Below are positions 36,186-43,915 of a stretch of 64,000 bases of DNA, in pieces. The translations under genes were made by a program, and so were the position numbers. How positions within the stretch are numbered: the first letter of the stretch is position 1; the number at the start of each line of letters is the position of its first letter. Source of the stretch: Algibacter sp. L3A6. GTDB taxonomy: Bacteria; Bacteroidota; Bacteroidia; Flavobacteriales; Flavobacteriaceae. The stretch spans positions 1 to 64,000 of the forward strand of contig NZ_CP047030.1 of NCBI RefSeq assembly GCF_009796825.1. Direction: 5' to 3'. The notes beneath the pieces were generated by a model. That model made no database searches. It saw nothing but the letters and a program-made list of their open reading frames with translations, and was not told where the DNA came from.

Positions 36186-36524
36186 TTAAGCTTTTTGTTT
36201 AAGTTTCTCTCTTCTTCTCTCTGCCCAAGAAATAGCATGTTTATCTAACGCTACTGTTAAATAACGCATAAAACGCTCGTCACGTCTAAACTCTACTTCT
36301 AAAGGATTGATAACCTCTCCGGCTACTTGATACTCAAATAAGTGATAAAATCCACTTTTTTTGTTTTGAATAGGGTAAGCTAATTTCTTAAGCCCCCAGT
36401 TTTCTTTTGATACCATCTTAGCGCCGTTAGAAACAAGAAAATCTTCGTATTTCTTTACTGTCTCCTTTATCTGATCTTCAGATAAAACGGGATTTAAGAT
36501 GAAAACAGTTTCATAATGATTCAT
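36186..36524 (-). CDS. rpsF: 30S ribosomal protein S6
   Basis: Partner of S18 on the 16S platform. The 112-residue protein starts MNHYETVFILNPVLS, with the central KLAYPIQNKKSGFYHLFEY (about 47-65) and RDERFMRYLTVALDKHA (about 80-96). First gene of the operon, driven by a full-consensus promoter. Confidence 0.98.
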   Translation of the reverse strand: MNHYETVFILNPVLSEDQIKETVKKYEDFLVSNGAKMVSKENWGLKKLAYPIQNKKSGFYHLFEYQVAGEVINPLEVEFRRDERFMRYLTVALDKHAISWAERRREKLKQKA

Positions 36525-36556
36525 AAAAATCTATTTTTATTGTTAAAAATTGGCTG

Positions 36557-36587
36557 CAAAAGTAATTAATATTTATATCTTACACAA
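36557..36587 (-). promoter_or_regulatory. Promoter of rpsF-rpsR-rplI
   Basis: TTG (36585-36587), 20-nt spacer, TACTTTTG (36557-36564), then GCAGCCAATTT, the same early transcribed sequence as at rplS. Confidence 0.8.
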
Positions 36588-36629
36588 CTTAATTGTATTT
36601 ATTTTAAGTGAAACACGCATTATTCGCGT

Positions 36630-36699
36630 GTTAAAAAAATGTTAAAATCTACAGTTTGCCGATGATTTTTGGTTTTTAGCCGAATTTTTCGTACTATTG
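36630..36699 (+). promoter_or_regulatory. GTTAAA pair and probable promoter of the LytTR regulator gene
   Basis: GTTAAA at 36630 and 36641 are 11 bp apart, as in the htrA array. Downstream, TTG (36669-36671), 20-nt spacer and TACTATTG (36692-36699, one base off consensus) form a probable promoter. An inverted repeat ACACGC/GCGTGT lies at about 36613-36631. Confidence 0.45.
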
Positions 36700-36730
36700 T
36701 CGATATCTTAACCGAAATAAAAGAAATGTT

Positions 36731-37426
36731 ATGACATTAAACTGTGTAGTAGTAGACGATTCAGCCATACAACGCCTCTCTATCGTGAAATTAGTAGAGA
36801 ACCATCCCTCATTAAATTTAATAGCAGAGTACAGTAGTGCGTTGGAAACCAAAAATGGTTTAAACACACATCAAGTAGACTTAATCTTTTTAGATATTGA
36901 AATGCCAGTACTAAACGGATTTGAGCTTTTAGATGTATTAAACAACAAACCTCAAATTATATTTGTAACAGGTAAAACTGAATATGCGTTTAAAGCGTTT
37001 AATTATGATGCTACCGATTATTTACATAAACCAATTACAAGAGAGCGCTTTAACACCTCTGTAGATAAAGCTTTAGAACAACATAGATTGACTCTAGACT
37101 TTAACGAAGAAGATGGCGAACATATATTTGTAAAAAGTAACCTTAAAAAACGTAAAGTTTATATTAAAGACATTAAGTGGATTGAAGCCCTTGGTGATTA
37201 CGTTAAACTAGTAACTGAAGAAAACAGTTTAGTGGTTTTATCGACCATGAAATCTTTTGAAGCAGAATTACCAGAAGGTAAATTTTTAAGAATTCATAAA
37301 TCTTACATCGTTAATTTGGATAAAATTGACAGATTTAATAGCAAGAACGTTGAAGTTGGTGCTTATGAAATTCCTTTAAGTAGAAATAAGAAAACGCAAC
37401 TTGTTGATGCGTTAAATAATATTTAA
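36731..37426 (+). CDS. LytTR-family response regulator
   Basis: A two-domain transcription regulator of 231 residues. The receiver domain (about 1-120) has the acidic pair at 9-10, the phosphoacceptor Asp55 in FLDIEMPV, and a conserved Lys in LHKPI (near 101). The LytTR DNA-binding domain (about 132-231) includes IKWIEALGDYVKLVTEE and FLRIHKSYIVNLDKI. No sensor kinase is adjacent; in Bacteroidota the partner is often a LytS/YehU-type kinase elsewhere. The gene is a single unit between rpsF, which is divergent, and priA, which is convergent. Confidence 0.95.
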   Translation: MTLNCVVVDDSAIQRLSIVKLVENHPSLNLIAEYSSALETKNGLNTHQVDLIFLDIEMPVLNGFELLDVLNNKPQIIFVTGKTEYAFKAFNYDATDYLHKPITRERFNTSVDKALEQHRLTLDFNEEDGEHIFVKSNLKKRKVYIKDIKWIEALGDYVKLVTEENSLVVLSTMKSFEAELPEGKFLRIHKSYIVNLDKIDRFNSKNVEVGAYEIPLSRNKKTQLVDALNNI

Positions 37427-37498
37427 TAAAAACGCTCTCCTTTTAAAAAAGAAAAGTTCGATTAAAAGAAATATTACCCCGTATTTATTTTAGCAGAA

Positions 37499-39949
37499 CT
37501 AGTAGTTATCCACATTAAGAATAACACGAACCGAGCGAAAATCTTTTACATTCAAGAAGCTATTGTTAATTTTAACAATAGCTTCTTTTGTTTTTGCTAA
37601 CGAGTGTTCCTTCGGAATTTTTACTAAAATATTTTTATGATATTGATTTCTAATTCGTGATACAGGTGGGAATTCTGGCCCTAAAACATGTTCTTTAAAC
37701 ACTTGCCTTAACGACGTAGCGTACCAATCTGCTGCGATTTCCACACGATTATAATCTTTATGTTTTAGCGTAATTTTAATTTGCTTATAAATTGGCGGGT
37801 ATTTAAAATTATACCGCTCGTTCATTTGTTCTTTAAACATATCGATATAATTATTGGTAGACACCTGCTGTAAAATATTGTGGTACGGATTGTAAGTCTG
37901 TATTAAAACCTTACCGCGCTCCTCGGTCCGCCCTGCCCTACCGGACACTTGCAACATAAGTTGGAAACTACGCTCGTGCGCTCTAAAGTCAGGAAAATTA
38001 AGCATATTATCAGCATTCATAATACCAACTAGCTTTACATTTCTAAAATCTAAACCCTTAGTAAGCATTTGTGTACCAACCAAAATATCGATTTCTTGCT
38101 GTTCTAATGCCGTTATAATCTTCTCGTAACCATATTTACCACGCGTAGTATCCAAATCCATACGCGCCACCTTATGCTCCGGAAACAATACCTTTACCTC
38201 AGCTTCAATCTGTTCTGTTCCAAAACCTTTGTTATCAAGCTCTGGACTACCACAAGCCGCACATTTTCTAAGCATAGCAACAACATATCCACAATAATGA
38301 CAACGTAATTGGTCTCGATATTGATGGTACGTTAAACTCACATCACAATTAGGACATTGCGGTGCCTCGCCACAAGTACTACACTCTACAATCGGCGAAA
38401 AGCCTCGACGGTTTTGAAACAAAATAATTTGATGCCCTTCCGCTAAGGTTTCTGTCATTTCAGCAATAAGTCTATCGCTAAAATGGCCTTTCATGCGCTT
38501 TTTCTTCTGCTTTTCTTTAATATCAACCAACTCCACTTCTGGCATCAATACATCATTAAAGCGATGCATAAGCTCTACAAAGCCATATTTGTTTTGCTGT
38601 GCATTAAAATAACTTTCTAAACTTGGTGTTGCCGAGCCTAAAAGTACTTTAGCTTTATGTAAATGCGCCAAAACTACAGCTGTGTCTCTTGCATGGTATC
38701 GTGGTGCCGGATCAAATTGTTTAAACGATTGCTCATGCTCTTCATCAACAATTATTAATCCTAAATTATCAAAAGGTAAAAATATCGACGAACGCGCACC
38801 TAACACTATTTTCGCTTTCGCGGAAAGTTCTAAAACCTGATTCCAAACCTCAACACGTTCATGAGATGAATATTTAGAATGAAATACCGCGACTTGATCT
38901 CCAAAATAATTCTGAAGTCTATTAACCAGTTGTGTGGTTAAAGCTATTTCTGGTAACAAATACAATACTTGCTGCCCAGAATTCAACATATCTTCAATTA
39001 ACTTAACATACACTTCCGTTTTTCCTGAAGAAGTAACGCCATGCAATAAAGTAACCTGATGCTTCTCGAAAGTCTCTTTTATTTCTGATAAAGCCGTCTC
39101 TTGATAACTATTTAGTTTTTTAGAATTTTCATTTTCTTCACCAGAATACTGAACACGGTCTGTTTGAATAAAATATTCTTCTAAAACACTTTTATCAATT
39201 AAAGATTTTATAATTGAAGTTGAAGCACCACTCTCTTCCGATAATTCAGAAACTTTTACAGGTTTTCTCGTTTTTGCAGAAATAGAAAACAAAGTCATCA
39301 CAACATCACGCTGTTTAGGTGCGCGACTTAAATCGTTCATTAACTCATGAAATTCTTTTTCTGTAGAATAAAAAGTATGCAACTTAACATAGCGTACTAA
39401 TTTTGGCTTATACTTTTCGTAAACCTCTTCTTCAACCGAAATAGCTTCTTTTTCTATTAAACGCTTAATAACAGATAGCACATTCTTTTTACTAAGAATG
39501 TTAGAAATATCTTGAATCTTTAAAGACGATTGATGATTTAAAGCTTCGTAAACCAAAAACTCATCATCTTTTAAAATAGATTCGTCTATAGTGGTTTTAT
39601 TATTCTTAGAAATTACAGTTTCACTTTCTAAAATAAATGCATTTGGCAATGAGGCGCGCATAACATCACCCATAGTGCACATATAATAACTAGAAATCCA
39701 TTCCCAAAGCTTTAATTGTTTTTGATTAACAACAGGTGATTCATCTAAAATTTGCTGAATTTCTTTAGCTTCATAAGCCGTTGGCGCATCGTGATGCACG
39801 CGATAAACAATACCTGTATAAATTTTAGATTTCCCAAAAGGAACAGCAACACGCATACCTGGTTCTATAAAATCGAACTCCGAAGCTGTAATGCTATAGG
39901 TGAATAATTTTTGAAGCGGAATGGGTATTATAACGTCTATATAGTACAA
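37499..39949 (-). CDS. priA: Primosomal protein N' (replication restart helicase PriA)
   Basis: A superfamily 2 DNA helicase that reloads the replisome at stalled forks. The 816-residue protein has the N-terminal DNA-binding domain (about 1-105), Walker A GVTSSGKTEVY (about 304-314), the DEEH box (IIVDEEHEQSF) and the insertion with paired zinc-binding cysteines CSTCGEAPQCPNCD...CHYCGY...CAACG. The C-terminal helicase motif includes QVSGRAGR. It is the last of the YihY-DUF2147-priA run on the minus strand. Confidence 0.97.
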   Translation of the reverse strand: MYYIDVIIPIPLQKLFTYSITASEFDFIEPGMRVAVPFGKSKIYTGIVYRVHHDAPTAYEAKEIQQILDESPVVNQKQLKLWEWISSYYMCTMGDVMRASLPNAFILESETVISKNNKTTIDESILKDDEFLVYEALNHQSSLKIQDISNILSKKNVLSVIKRLIEKEAISVEEEVYEKYKPKLVRYVKLHTFYSTEKEFHELMNDLSRAPKQRDVVMTLFSISAKTRKPVKVSELSEESGASTSIIKSLIDKSVLEEYFIQTDRVQYSGEENENSKKLNSYQETALSEIKETFEKHQVTLLHGVTSSGKTEVYVKLIEDMLNSGQQVLYLLPEIALTTQLVNRLQNYFGDQVAVFHSKYSSHERVEVWNQVLELSAKAKIVLGARSSIFLPFDNLGLIIVDEEHEQSFKQFDPAPRYHARDTAVVLAHLHKAKVLLGSATPSLESYFNAQQNKYGFVELMHRFNDVLMPEVELVDIKEKQKKKRMKGHFSDRLIAEMTETLAEGHQIILFQNRRGFSPIVECSTCGEAPQCPNCDVSLTYHQYRDQLRCHYCGYVVAMLRKCAACGSPELDNKGFGTEQIEAEVKVLFPEHKVARMDLDTTRGKYGYEKIITALEQQEIDILVGTQMLTKGLDFRNVKLVGIMNADNMLNFPDFRAHERSFQLMLQVSGRAGRTEERGKVLIQTYNPYHNILQQVSTNNYIDMFKEQMNERYNFKYPPIYKQIKITLKHKDYNRVEIAADWYATSLRQVFKEHVLGPEFPPVSRIRNQYHKNILVKIPKEHSLAKTKEAIVKINNSFLNVKDFRSVRVILNVDNY

Positions 39950-39973
39950 AGTAATAATCCTTAAATTGAATAA

Positions 39974-40396
39974 TTATTTATGTCGAATCCAGTATTGCGT
40001 AAGGTATAGAAATGCAATATAGCCTCGAACTTGTAGCTTACCTGTTTCTTTATCTAACACAATTCTACATTTGTATTCTTTACCATTTTCAGCATCGAAA
40101 ATAGTTCCGTTTTTATAATGCTCTCCATGTTTTTCGAGTTCATTAATAATAACCATACCAAGAATAGGCTTGTCTTTTTTATCACCTTCGCAATCTTGAC
40201 ACAAAGTATTTTTATCAAACGGTTCAAGAATCTCTATAACTTTACCGTACACTTTACCATTTTCTTCATAAATATCGATAATACATTTGTGCGCTCCTGT
40301 TTCATCATCAACTGTTTTCCATTGTCCTAAAATATCTTGAGATTGAACTGATATCGATAGCATGCAAATTGTAATTAACCAAATGTATTTCTTCAT
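39974..40396 (-). CDS. DUF2147-family secreted protein
   Basis: A 140-residue protein with a signal peptide (about 1-19, ending VQSQ) and the DUF2147 core: ILGQWKTVDDETGAHKCIIDIYE (about 22-44), CQDCEGDKKDKPILGMVII (about 67-85) and C-terminal LQVRGYIAFLYLTQYW. The family folds as a small beta-barrel; its biological role is not established. It lies 2 bp after the YihY gene and 24 bp before priA, so it is in the same transcript. Confidence 0.88.
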   Translation of the reverse strand: MKKYIWLITICMLSISVQSQDILGQWKTVDDETGAHKCIIDIYEENGKVYGKVIEILEPFDKNTLCQDCEGDKKDKPILGMVIINELEKHGEHYKNGTIFDAENGKEYKCRIVLDKETGKLQVRGYIAFLYLTQYWIRHK

Positions 40397-40398
40397 AA

Positions 40399-41340
40399 TT
40401 AAAAGCTTTTTCTAAGTTTATTTAATGAGGCGTTCAACTCATAACCAAGCAACAAAATATTTGAGTTGAGCCACAAGTAAAACATTAATATTAATAACGC
40501 GCCAATAGACCCGTATAGTTTATTGTATTGTCCGAAGTTTTCGATATACAAACCGAAAAAATAAGACGTTAATATAATAAGTAAGGTTGTAAAAAGAGCT
40601 CCTATTGAGAAAAAATTAGAATATTTCCCTTCTTTAGTACCGAAATAATATAAAGTTGCTGTTGCTAAATACACCATAAGTACAAAAAACAAATACTTTA
40701 CAACATCGGTCCAAAACAAGCCTTGACTTGCTACCTCGTAACCACGATGCTCTAAAGCATTAAACAGCCCTTGTACCACGTATAACTGAAAATACCCTAA
40801 CACTACAATAGTAATGATAAGTAAAAAAGCCAATATTAACGCAATACCTAGCGCGTACAAATATTGCTTAAAAACATTACGGGTAAGTTGCTCGTGATAC
40901 GAATTCTCGAAACCGGAAAACACTGCATTTACGCCATTTGCCATTAAACCAATGGATAAAACAAACACAGAAGATAATAAACCACCGCGTTGCGATTGGT
41001 CGATGTTTTCAAAAATATTTTCAAAGAAAAAATCTGATGTATTTGGTGGTAAAAACGATTCTAGAAACACTAAAAATTCTATTTTAAAATCATCTATAGG
41101 TACATATGGAATAATGATAAGCACAAATAATAGAAACGGAAAAATAGCCATAAAAAAACTAAAAGCGATGGCACTAGCTCGTGTAGCTAAAGCACCTTTT
41201 GCAATCCCGATAACATAAAGCTCTACCAAATCGTAAAATGAAAGACCTTCTAACCCTGGTAATTTTAATTTTTTTAAAAACCGAACCAAGATATTAATTA
41301 CAGGAATTTTATCTAGCTTGTCTTCAATGGGTTTTGTCAT
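40399..41340 (-). CDS. YihY/BrkB-family inner-membrane protein
   Basis: A 313-residue membrane protein with about six transmembrane helices and the family features ATRASAIAFSFFMAIFPFLLF (about 55-75) and the C-terminal YGSIGALLILMFYLWLNSNILLLGYELNA (about 274-302). The family was once called ribonuclease BN by mistake and has no proven function. It is first in an operon with DUF2147 and priA and has a full-consensus promoter of its own. Confidence 0.92.
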   Translation of the reverse strand: MTKPIEDKLDKIPVINILVRFLKKLKLPGLEGLSFYDLVELYVIGIAKGALATRASAIAFSFFMAIFPFLLFVLIIIPYVPIDDFKIEFLVFLESFLPPNTSDFFFENIFENIDQSQRGGLLSSVFVLSIGLMANGVNAVFSGFENSYHEQLTRNVFKQYLYALGIALILAFLLIITIVVLGYFQLYVVQGLFNALEHRGYEVASQGLFWTDVVKYLFFVLMVYLATATLYYFGTKEGKYSNFFSIGALFTTLLIILTSYFFGLYIENFGQYNKLYGSIGALLILMFYLWLNSNILLLGYELNASLNKLRKSF

Positions 41341-41366
41341 TAATAAAAAATTAAACAGAATAAATA

Positions 41367-41396
41367 CAAAGTTAATAAAGTAATTACTGAAAGCAA
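41367..41396 (-). promoter_or_regulatory. Promoter of the YihY-DUF2147-priA operon
   Basis: On the minus strand TTG (41394-41396), 19-nt spacer, TAACTTTG (41367-41374): full consensus, placed directly after the nadC terminator. Confidence 0.8.
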
Positions 41397-41401
41397 GGTA
41401 T

Positions 41402-41432
41402 AAAAAAAGAGTGTCTATATAGACACTCTTTT
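41402..41432 (-). terminator. Terminator of nadC
   Basis: AAAAGAGTGTCTATATAGACACTCTTTT is built of perfectly complementary halves: a 14-bp palindrome arm each side, with A and T runs. Confidence 0.88.
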
Positions 41433-41454
41433 ATATATTTTATGAAATTAAAAA

Positions 41455-42315
41455 CTATTTCATCGCTTTTAAACTTAAATCCATATTATGTACAGAATGT
41501 GTTAACGCTCCACAAGAAATAAAATTAACTCCACATTCGGCATAATGACGAATTGTTGCTTCATTTATATTTCCAGAAGATTCTGTTAGACACTTATTAC
41601 CAATTAATTTTACCGCTTTTCGAGTATCTTCATAATCGAAGTTATCTATCAAAATACGATAAACACCATCTGATTGTAAAATCTCTTCAACTTCACTTAA
41701 ATCGCGAGCTTCTACCATAATTTGTAGATCTCTACCCGTTTCTGTTAAATATTCTTTAGCCATAGTAATAGCCTTAGTAATACCTCCAGCGAAATCGATA
41801 TGATTATCTTTAAGCATAATCATGTCGTAAAGCGCAAATCTATGGTTTTCTCCACCACCAATTTTTACAGCCCATTTTTCTAACACACGAATTCCTGGTG
41901 TAGTTTTTCTAGTATCTAAAATTTTAGTTTTAGTACCTTCTACCAAATCTACAAACATTCTAGTTTTAGTAGCAATAGCACTCATACGTTGCATTGCGTT
42001 TAAAACCGTACGCTCTGCTTTTAAAATAGATTGAGAAGAACCTTCTACATACATAACAATATCTCCGTATGTTACCTCTGTTCCATCTTCAATACGTACA
42101 TCTAACTTTAGATTTTTATCTACGTATGCAAAAACTTTTTTAGCAAAATTAACACCACCAATAATACCTTTATCTTTTACTAAAAGTTTAGCTTTACCTC
42201 TTGCATTCTCAGGGATACAGGCTAAAGAACTATGATCACCATCACCAACATCTTCACGTATAGCGTTAGAAATTATCATTTTCACTTCTGTATCAAATTG
42301 CTCCTGTGTAATCAT
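41455..42315 (-). CDS. nadC: Nicotinate-nucleotide pyrophosphorylase (carboxylating)
   Basis: Converts quinolinate and PRPP to nicotinate mononucleotide in de novo NAD synthesis. The 286-residue length is typical. Diagnostic segments are DVGDGDHSS (about 22-30), LDTRKTTPGIRVLEKWAVKIGGGENHR (about 133-159, PRPP and quinolinate site) and MLKDNHI (about 167-173), with EVEARDL-type MVEARDLSEVEE further on. It is divergent from rlmH. The partners nadA and nadB are not in the window. Confidence 0.97.
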   Translation of the reverse strand: MITQEQFDTEVKMIISNAIREDVGDGDHSSLACIPENARGKAKLLVKDKGIIGGVNFAKKVFAYVDKNLKLDVRIEDGTEVTYGDIVMYVEGSSQSILKAERTVLNAMQRMSAIATKTRMFVDLVEGTKTKILDTRKTTPGIRVLEKWAVKIGGGENHRFALYDMIMLKDNHIDFAGGITKAITMAKEYLTETGRDLQIMVEARDLSEVEEILQSDGVYRILIDNFDYEDTRKAVKLIGNKCLTESSGNINEATIRHYAECGVNFISCGALTHSVHNMDLSLKAMK

Positions 42316-42335
42316 AATTTGTTTTTGGTTTGCAA

Positions 42336-42343
42336 CAAAAGTA
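42336..42343 (-). promoter_or_regulatory. Putative -7 element of nadC
   Basis: TACTTTTG on the minus strand, 20 bp upstream of the ATG; no -33 TTG. Confidence 0.4.
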
Positions 42344-42430
42344 AGAAATTGATTTACGAAAATAAATTTTACTTTTACGAAATTTAAGAATTTTTCTTAT
42401 TTAAATACATTATTCATAAATACTAAATAG

Positions 42431-42438
42431 TAATTTTG
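42431..42438 (+). promoter_or_regulatory. Putative -7 element of rlmH
   Basis: TAATTTTG matches TAnnTTTG only 5 bp ahead of the ATG at 42444. Transcription would begin at or next to the start codon, implying a leaderless mRNA. No -33 TTG. Confidence 0.4.
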
Positions 42439-42443
42439 CTTAT

Positions 42444-42917
42444 ATGACTATCAAACTTATTGCCATAGGAAAAACAGACAACAAACAACTTTTAGCGTTA
42501 ATAGCTGATTATCAGAAGCGTTTAGGGTTTTACATTAAGTTCTCGTTAGAAATTATTCCGGATATAAAAAATTCTAAAAATTTAAGTGAAGACTTACAAA
42601 AGCAAAAAGAGGGTGAACTTATTTTGAAGAAATTAAACAATACTGATACCTTAATTTTGCTAGATGAGAATGGAAAACAGTTTGATTCTGTAGGTTTTTC
42701 TGACTATTTACAGAAACACATGAACTCTGGAATTAAACAATTGGTTTTTGTTATTGGTGGTCCTTACGGATTTTCGGATGAAATTTATGCCGAAGCAAAA
42801 GGTAAAATATCTTTATCTAAAATGACATTTTCGCACCAAATGATTCGTTTGTTTTTTATTGAACAACTTTATCGTGGTTTTACTATTTTACGAAATGAGC
42901 CTTACCATCATCGATAA
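42444..42917 (+). CDS. rlmH: 23S rRNA (pseudouridine1915-N3)-methyltransferase RlmH
   Basis: Methylates pseudouridine 1915 in helix 69 of 23S rRNA on assembled ribosomes. The 157-residue SPOUT protein has the knot motif VFVIGGPYGFSDEIYAEA (about 101-118) and the C-terminal LSKMTFSHQMIRLFFIEQLYR, ending in the conserved PYHHR. Single gene; the -7 box almost touches the start codon. Confidence 0.98.
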   Translation: MTIKLIAIGKTDNKQLLALIADYQKRLGFYIKFSLEIIPDIKNSKNLSEDLQKQKEGELILKKLNNTDTLILLDENGKQFDSVGFSDYLQKHMNSGIKQLVFVIGGPYGFSDEIYAEAKGKISLSKMTFSHQMIRLFFIEQLYRGFTILRNEPYHHR

Positions 42918-43013
42918 ACGAATAACCTAACTCTTTGTTAAGCACATAATATCTACAGTTTGAATTTAACCGATTTTAATCTAAAGCGTTTACTTTTCTA
43001 AGCGATTAAAAGC

Positions 43014-43054
43014 AAAAAAAAAAAAGATGACTAAATTTAATTTCAGTCATCTTT
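43014..43054 (-). terminator. Terminator of the hibernation-factor gene
   Basis: AAAGATGACT (43023-43032) and AGTCATCTTT (43045-43054) pair; the plus-strand A run at 43014-43025 gives the T tail on the minus transcript. Confidence 0.85.
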
Positions 43055-43084
43055 CTAAGTTGTATATGATACCCTTAAATTACT

Positions 43085-43384
43085 CTAGTGTGTTTTATAA
43101 ACTTCTTTGCGTTTTTTAAGTTGTTTTTCTAAATCGCTAACTGTTTCCCGAACTGATACTTCAAAATTACGCTCGTTTGATGTAGCAAATATTCTTGGTC
43201 CTGGTAAGCTTAATTCAATATTACATATTCTACCAGCATCGTGAGCCTTTTCATCTTGTTTAAAATGAACCGTTGCGCTTATTAAAAACTCATAACGATT
43301 AAATAATTTCTCTAATTTTTCTTCTGTGAAAGCTGTTAATGTTTCGCTTGCATCTACTCCTACGTATTCAAAATTTACTATCAT
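43085..43384 (-). CDS. hpf: Ribosome hibernation-promoting factor, short form
   Basis: A 99-residue HPF/RaiA-type protein that binds the decoding centre of idle 30S subunits. It shows the beta-alpha-beta pattern with FTEEKLEKLFNRYEFLISATVHF (about 20-42) and CNIELSLPGPRIFATSNERNFEVSVRETVSDLEKQL. There is no C-terminal dimerisation domain, so it is the short type. It has its own terminator. Confidence 0.92.
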   Translation of the reverse strand: MIVNFEYVGVDASETLTAFTEEKLEKLFNRYEFLISATVHFKQDEKAHDAGRICNIELSLPGPRIFATSNERNFEVSVRETVSDLEKQLKKRKEVYKTH

Positions 43385-43403
43385 AACTTATGTTTTATAT
43401 TAT

Positions 43404-43411
43404 CAAATATA
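43404..43411 (-). promoter_or_regulatory. Putative -7 element of hpf
   Basis: TATATTTG on the minus strand, 19 bp upstream of the ATG; no TTG at -33. Confidence 0.45.
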
Positions 43412-43491
43412 GCTTTGGGAATTCTGATTTTAAATGATTTTCGTCATATATAAAAATGTTTTAGCCCAACCAACTCATAATCAATAGCTCT

Positions 43492-43908
43492 TTAATTACT
43501 TCCTTTTATTAATTCTTCCATTATGCTTTTAAGCTTCCCTGGCTCAATAGGCTTAATGATATAATCTGATATATCACTAATTCTCTTAGCCTTTTCTATA
43601 TCTACAGGGTCTACAGAAGAAGACACCATATATATTACGGTTTTCTTACCTAGCTTAGATTTAATTTTAACATACTCTTCCATGAATTGATAACCATCCA
43701 TGATAGGCATATTAATATCTAGAAAAATAACATCTGGAAGCTCATCATTCTGGTTTAGGTTGCTTAACAGAAACTCTAAGGCTTCTTCTCCATCAGAAAA
43801 AACTTTTATATTTTTTTCAAACTCTAATAACTCCAATGTTTTTACTACAGTAAATTGATAAATATCATCATCATCAACTATGCAAATATTAACAGGTGTA
43901 TTCATCAT
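43492..43908 (-). CDS. Single-domain response regulator
   Basis: A stand-alone receiver domain of 138 residues: acidic cluster at 12-15 (DDDD), phosphoacceptor Asp64 in FLDINMP, conserved Ser/Thr region VSSSVD (95-100) and Lys119 in IIKP. It has no output domain, so it probably acts through protein-protein contacts or in a phosphorelay. It begins 7 bp after the histidine kinase gene and is almost certainly its partner. Confidence 0.95.
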   Translation of the reverse strand: MMNTPVNICIVDDDDIYQFTVVKTLELLEFEKNIKVFSDGEEALEFLLSNLNQNDELPDVIFLDINMPIMDGYQFMEEYVKIKSKLGKKTVIYMVSSSVDPVDIEKAKRISDISDYIIKPIEPGKLKSIMEELIKGSN

Positions 43909-43915
43909 AACTCAA

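Noticed and set aside
37506..37514. Perfect DnaA box TTATCCACA at the end of priA
   Set aside because: A lone 9-mer in 64 kb of AT-rich DNA is expected by chance, and it is far from dnaA.
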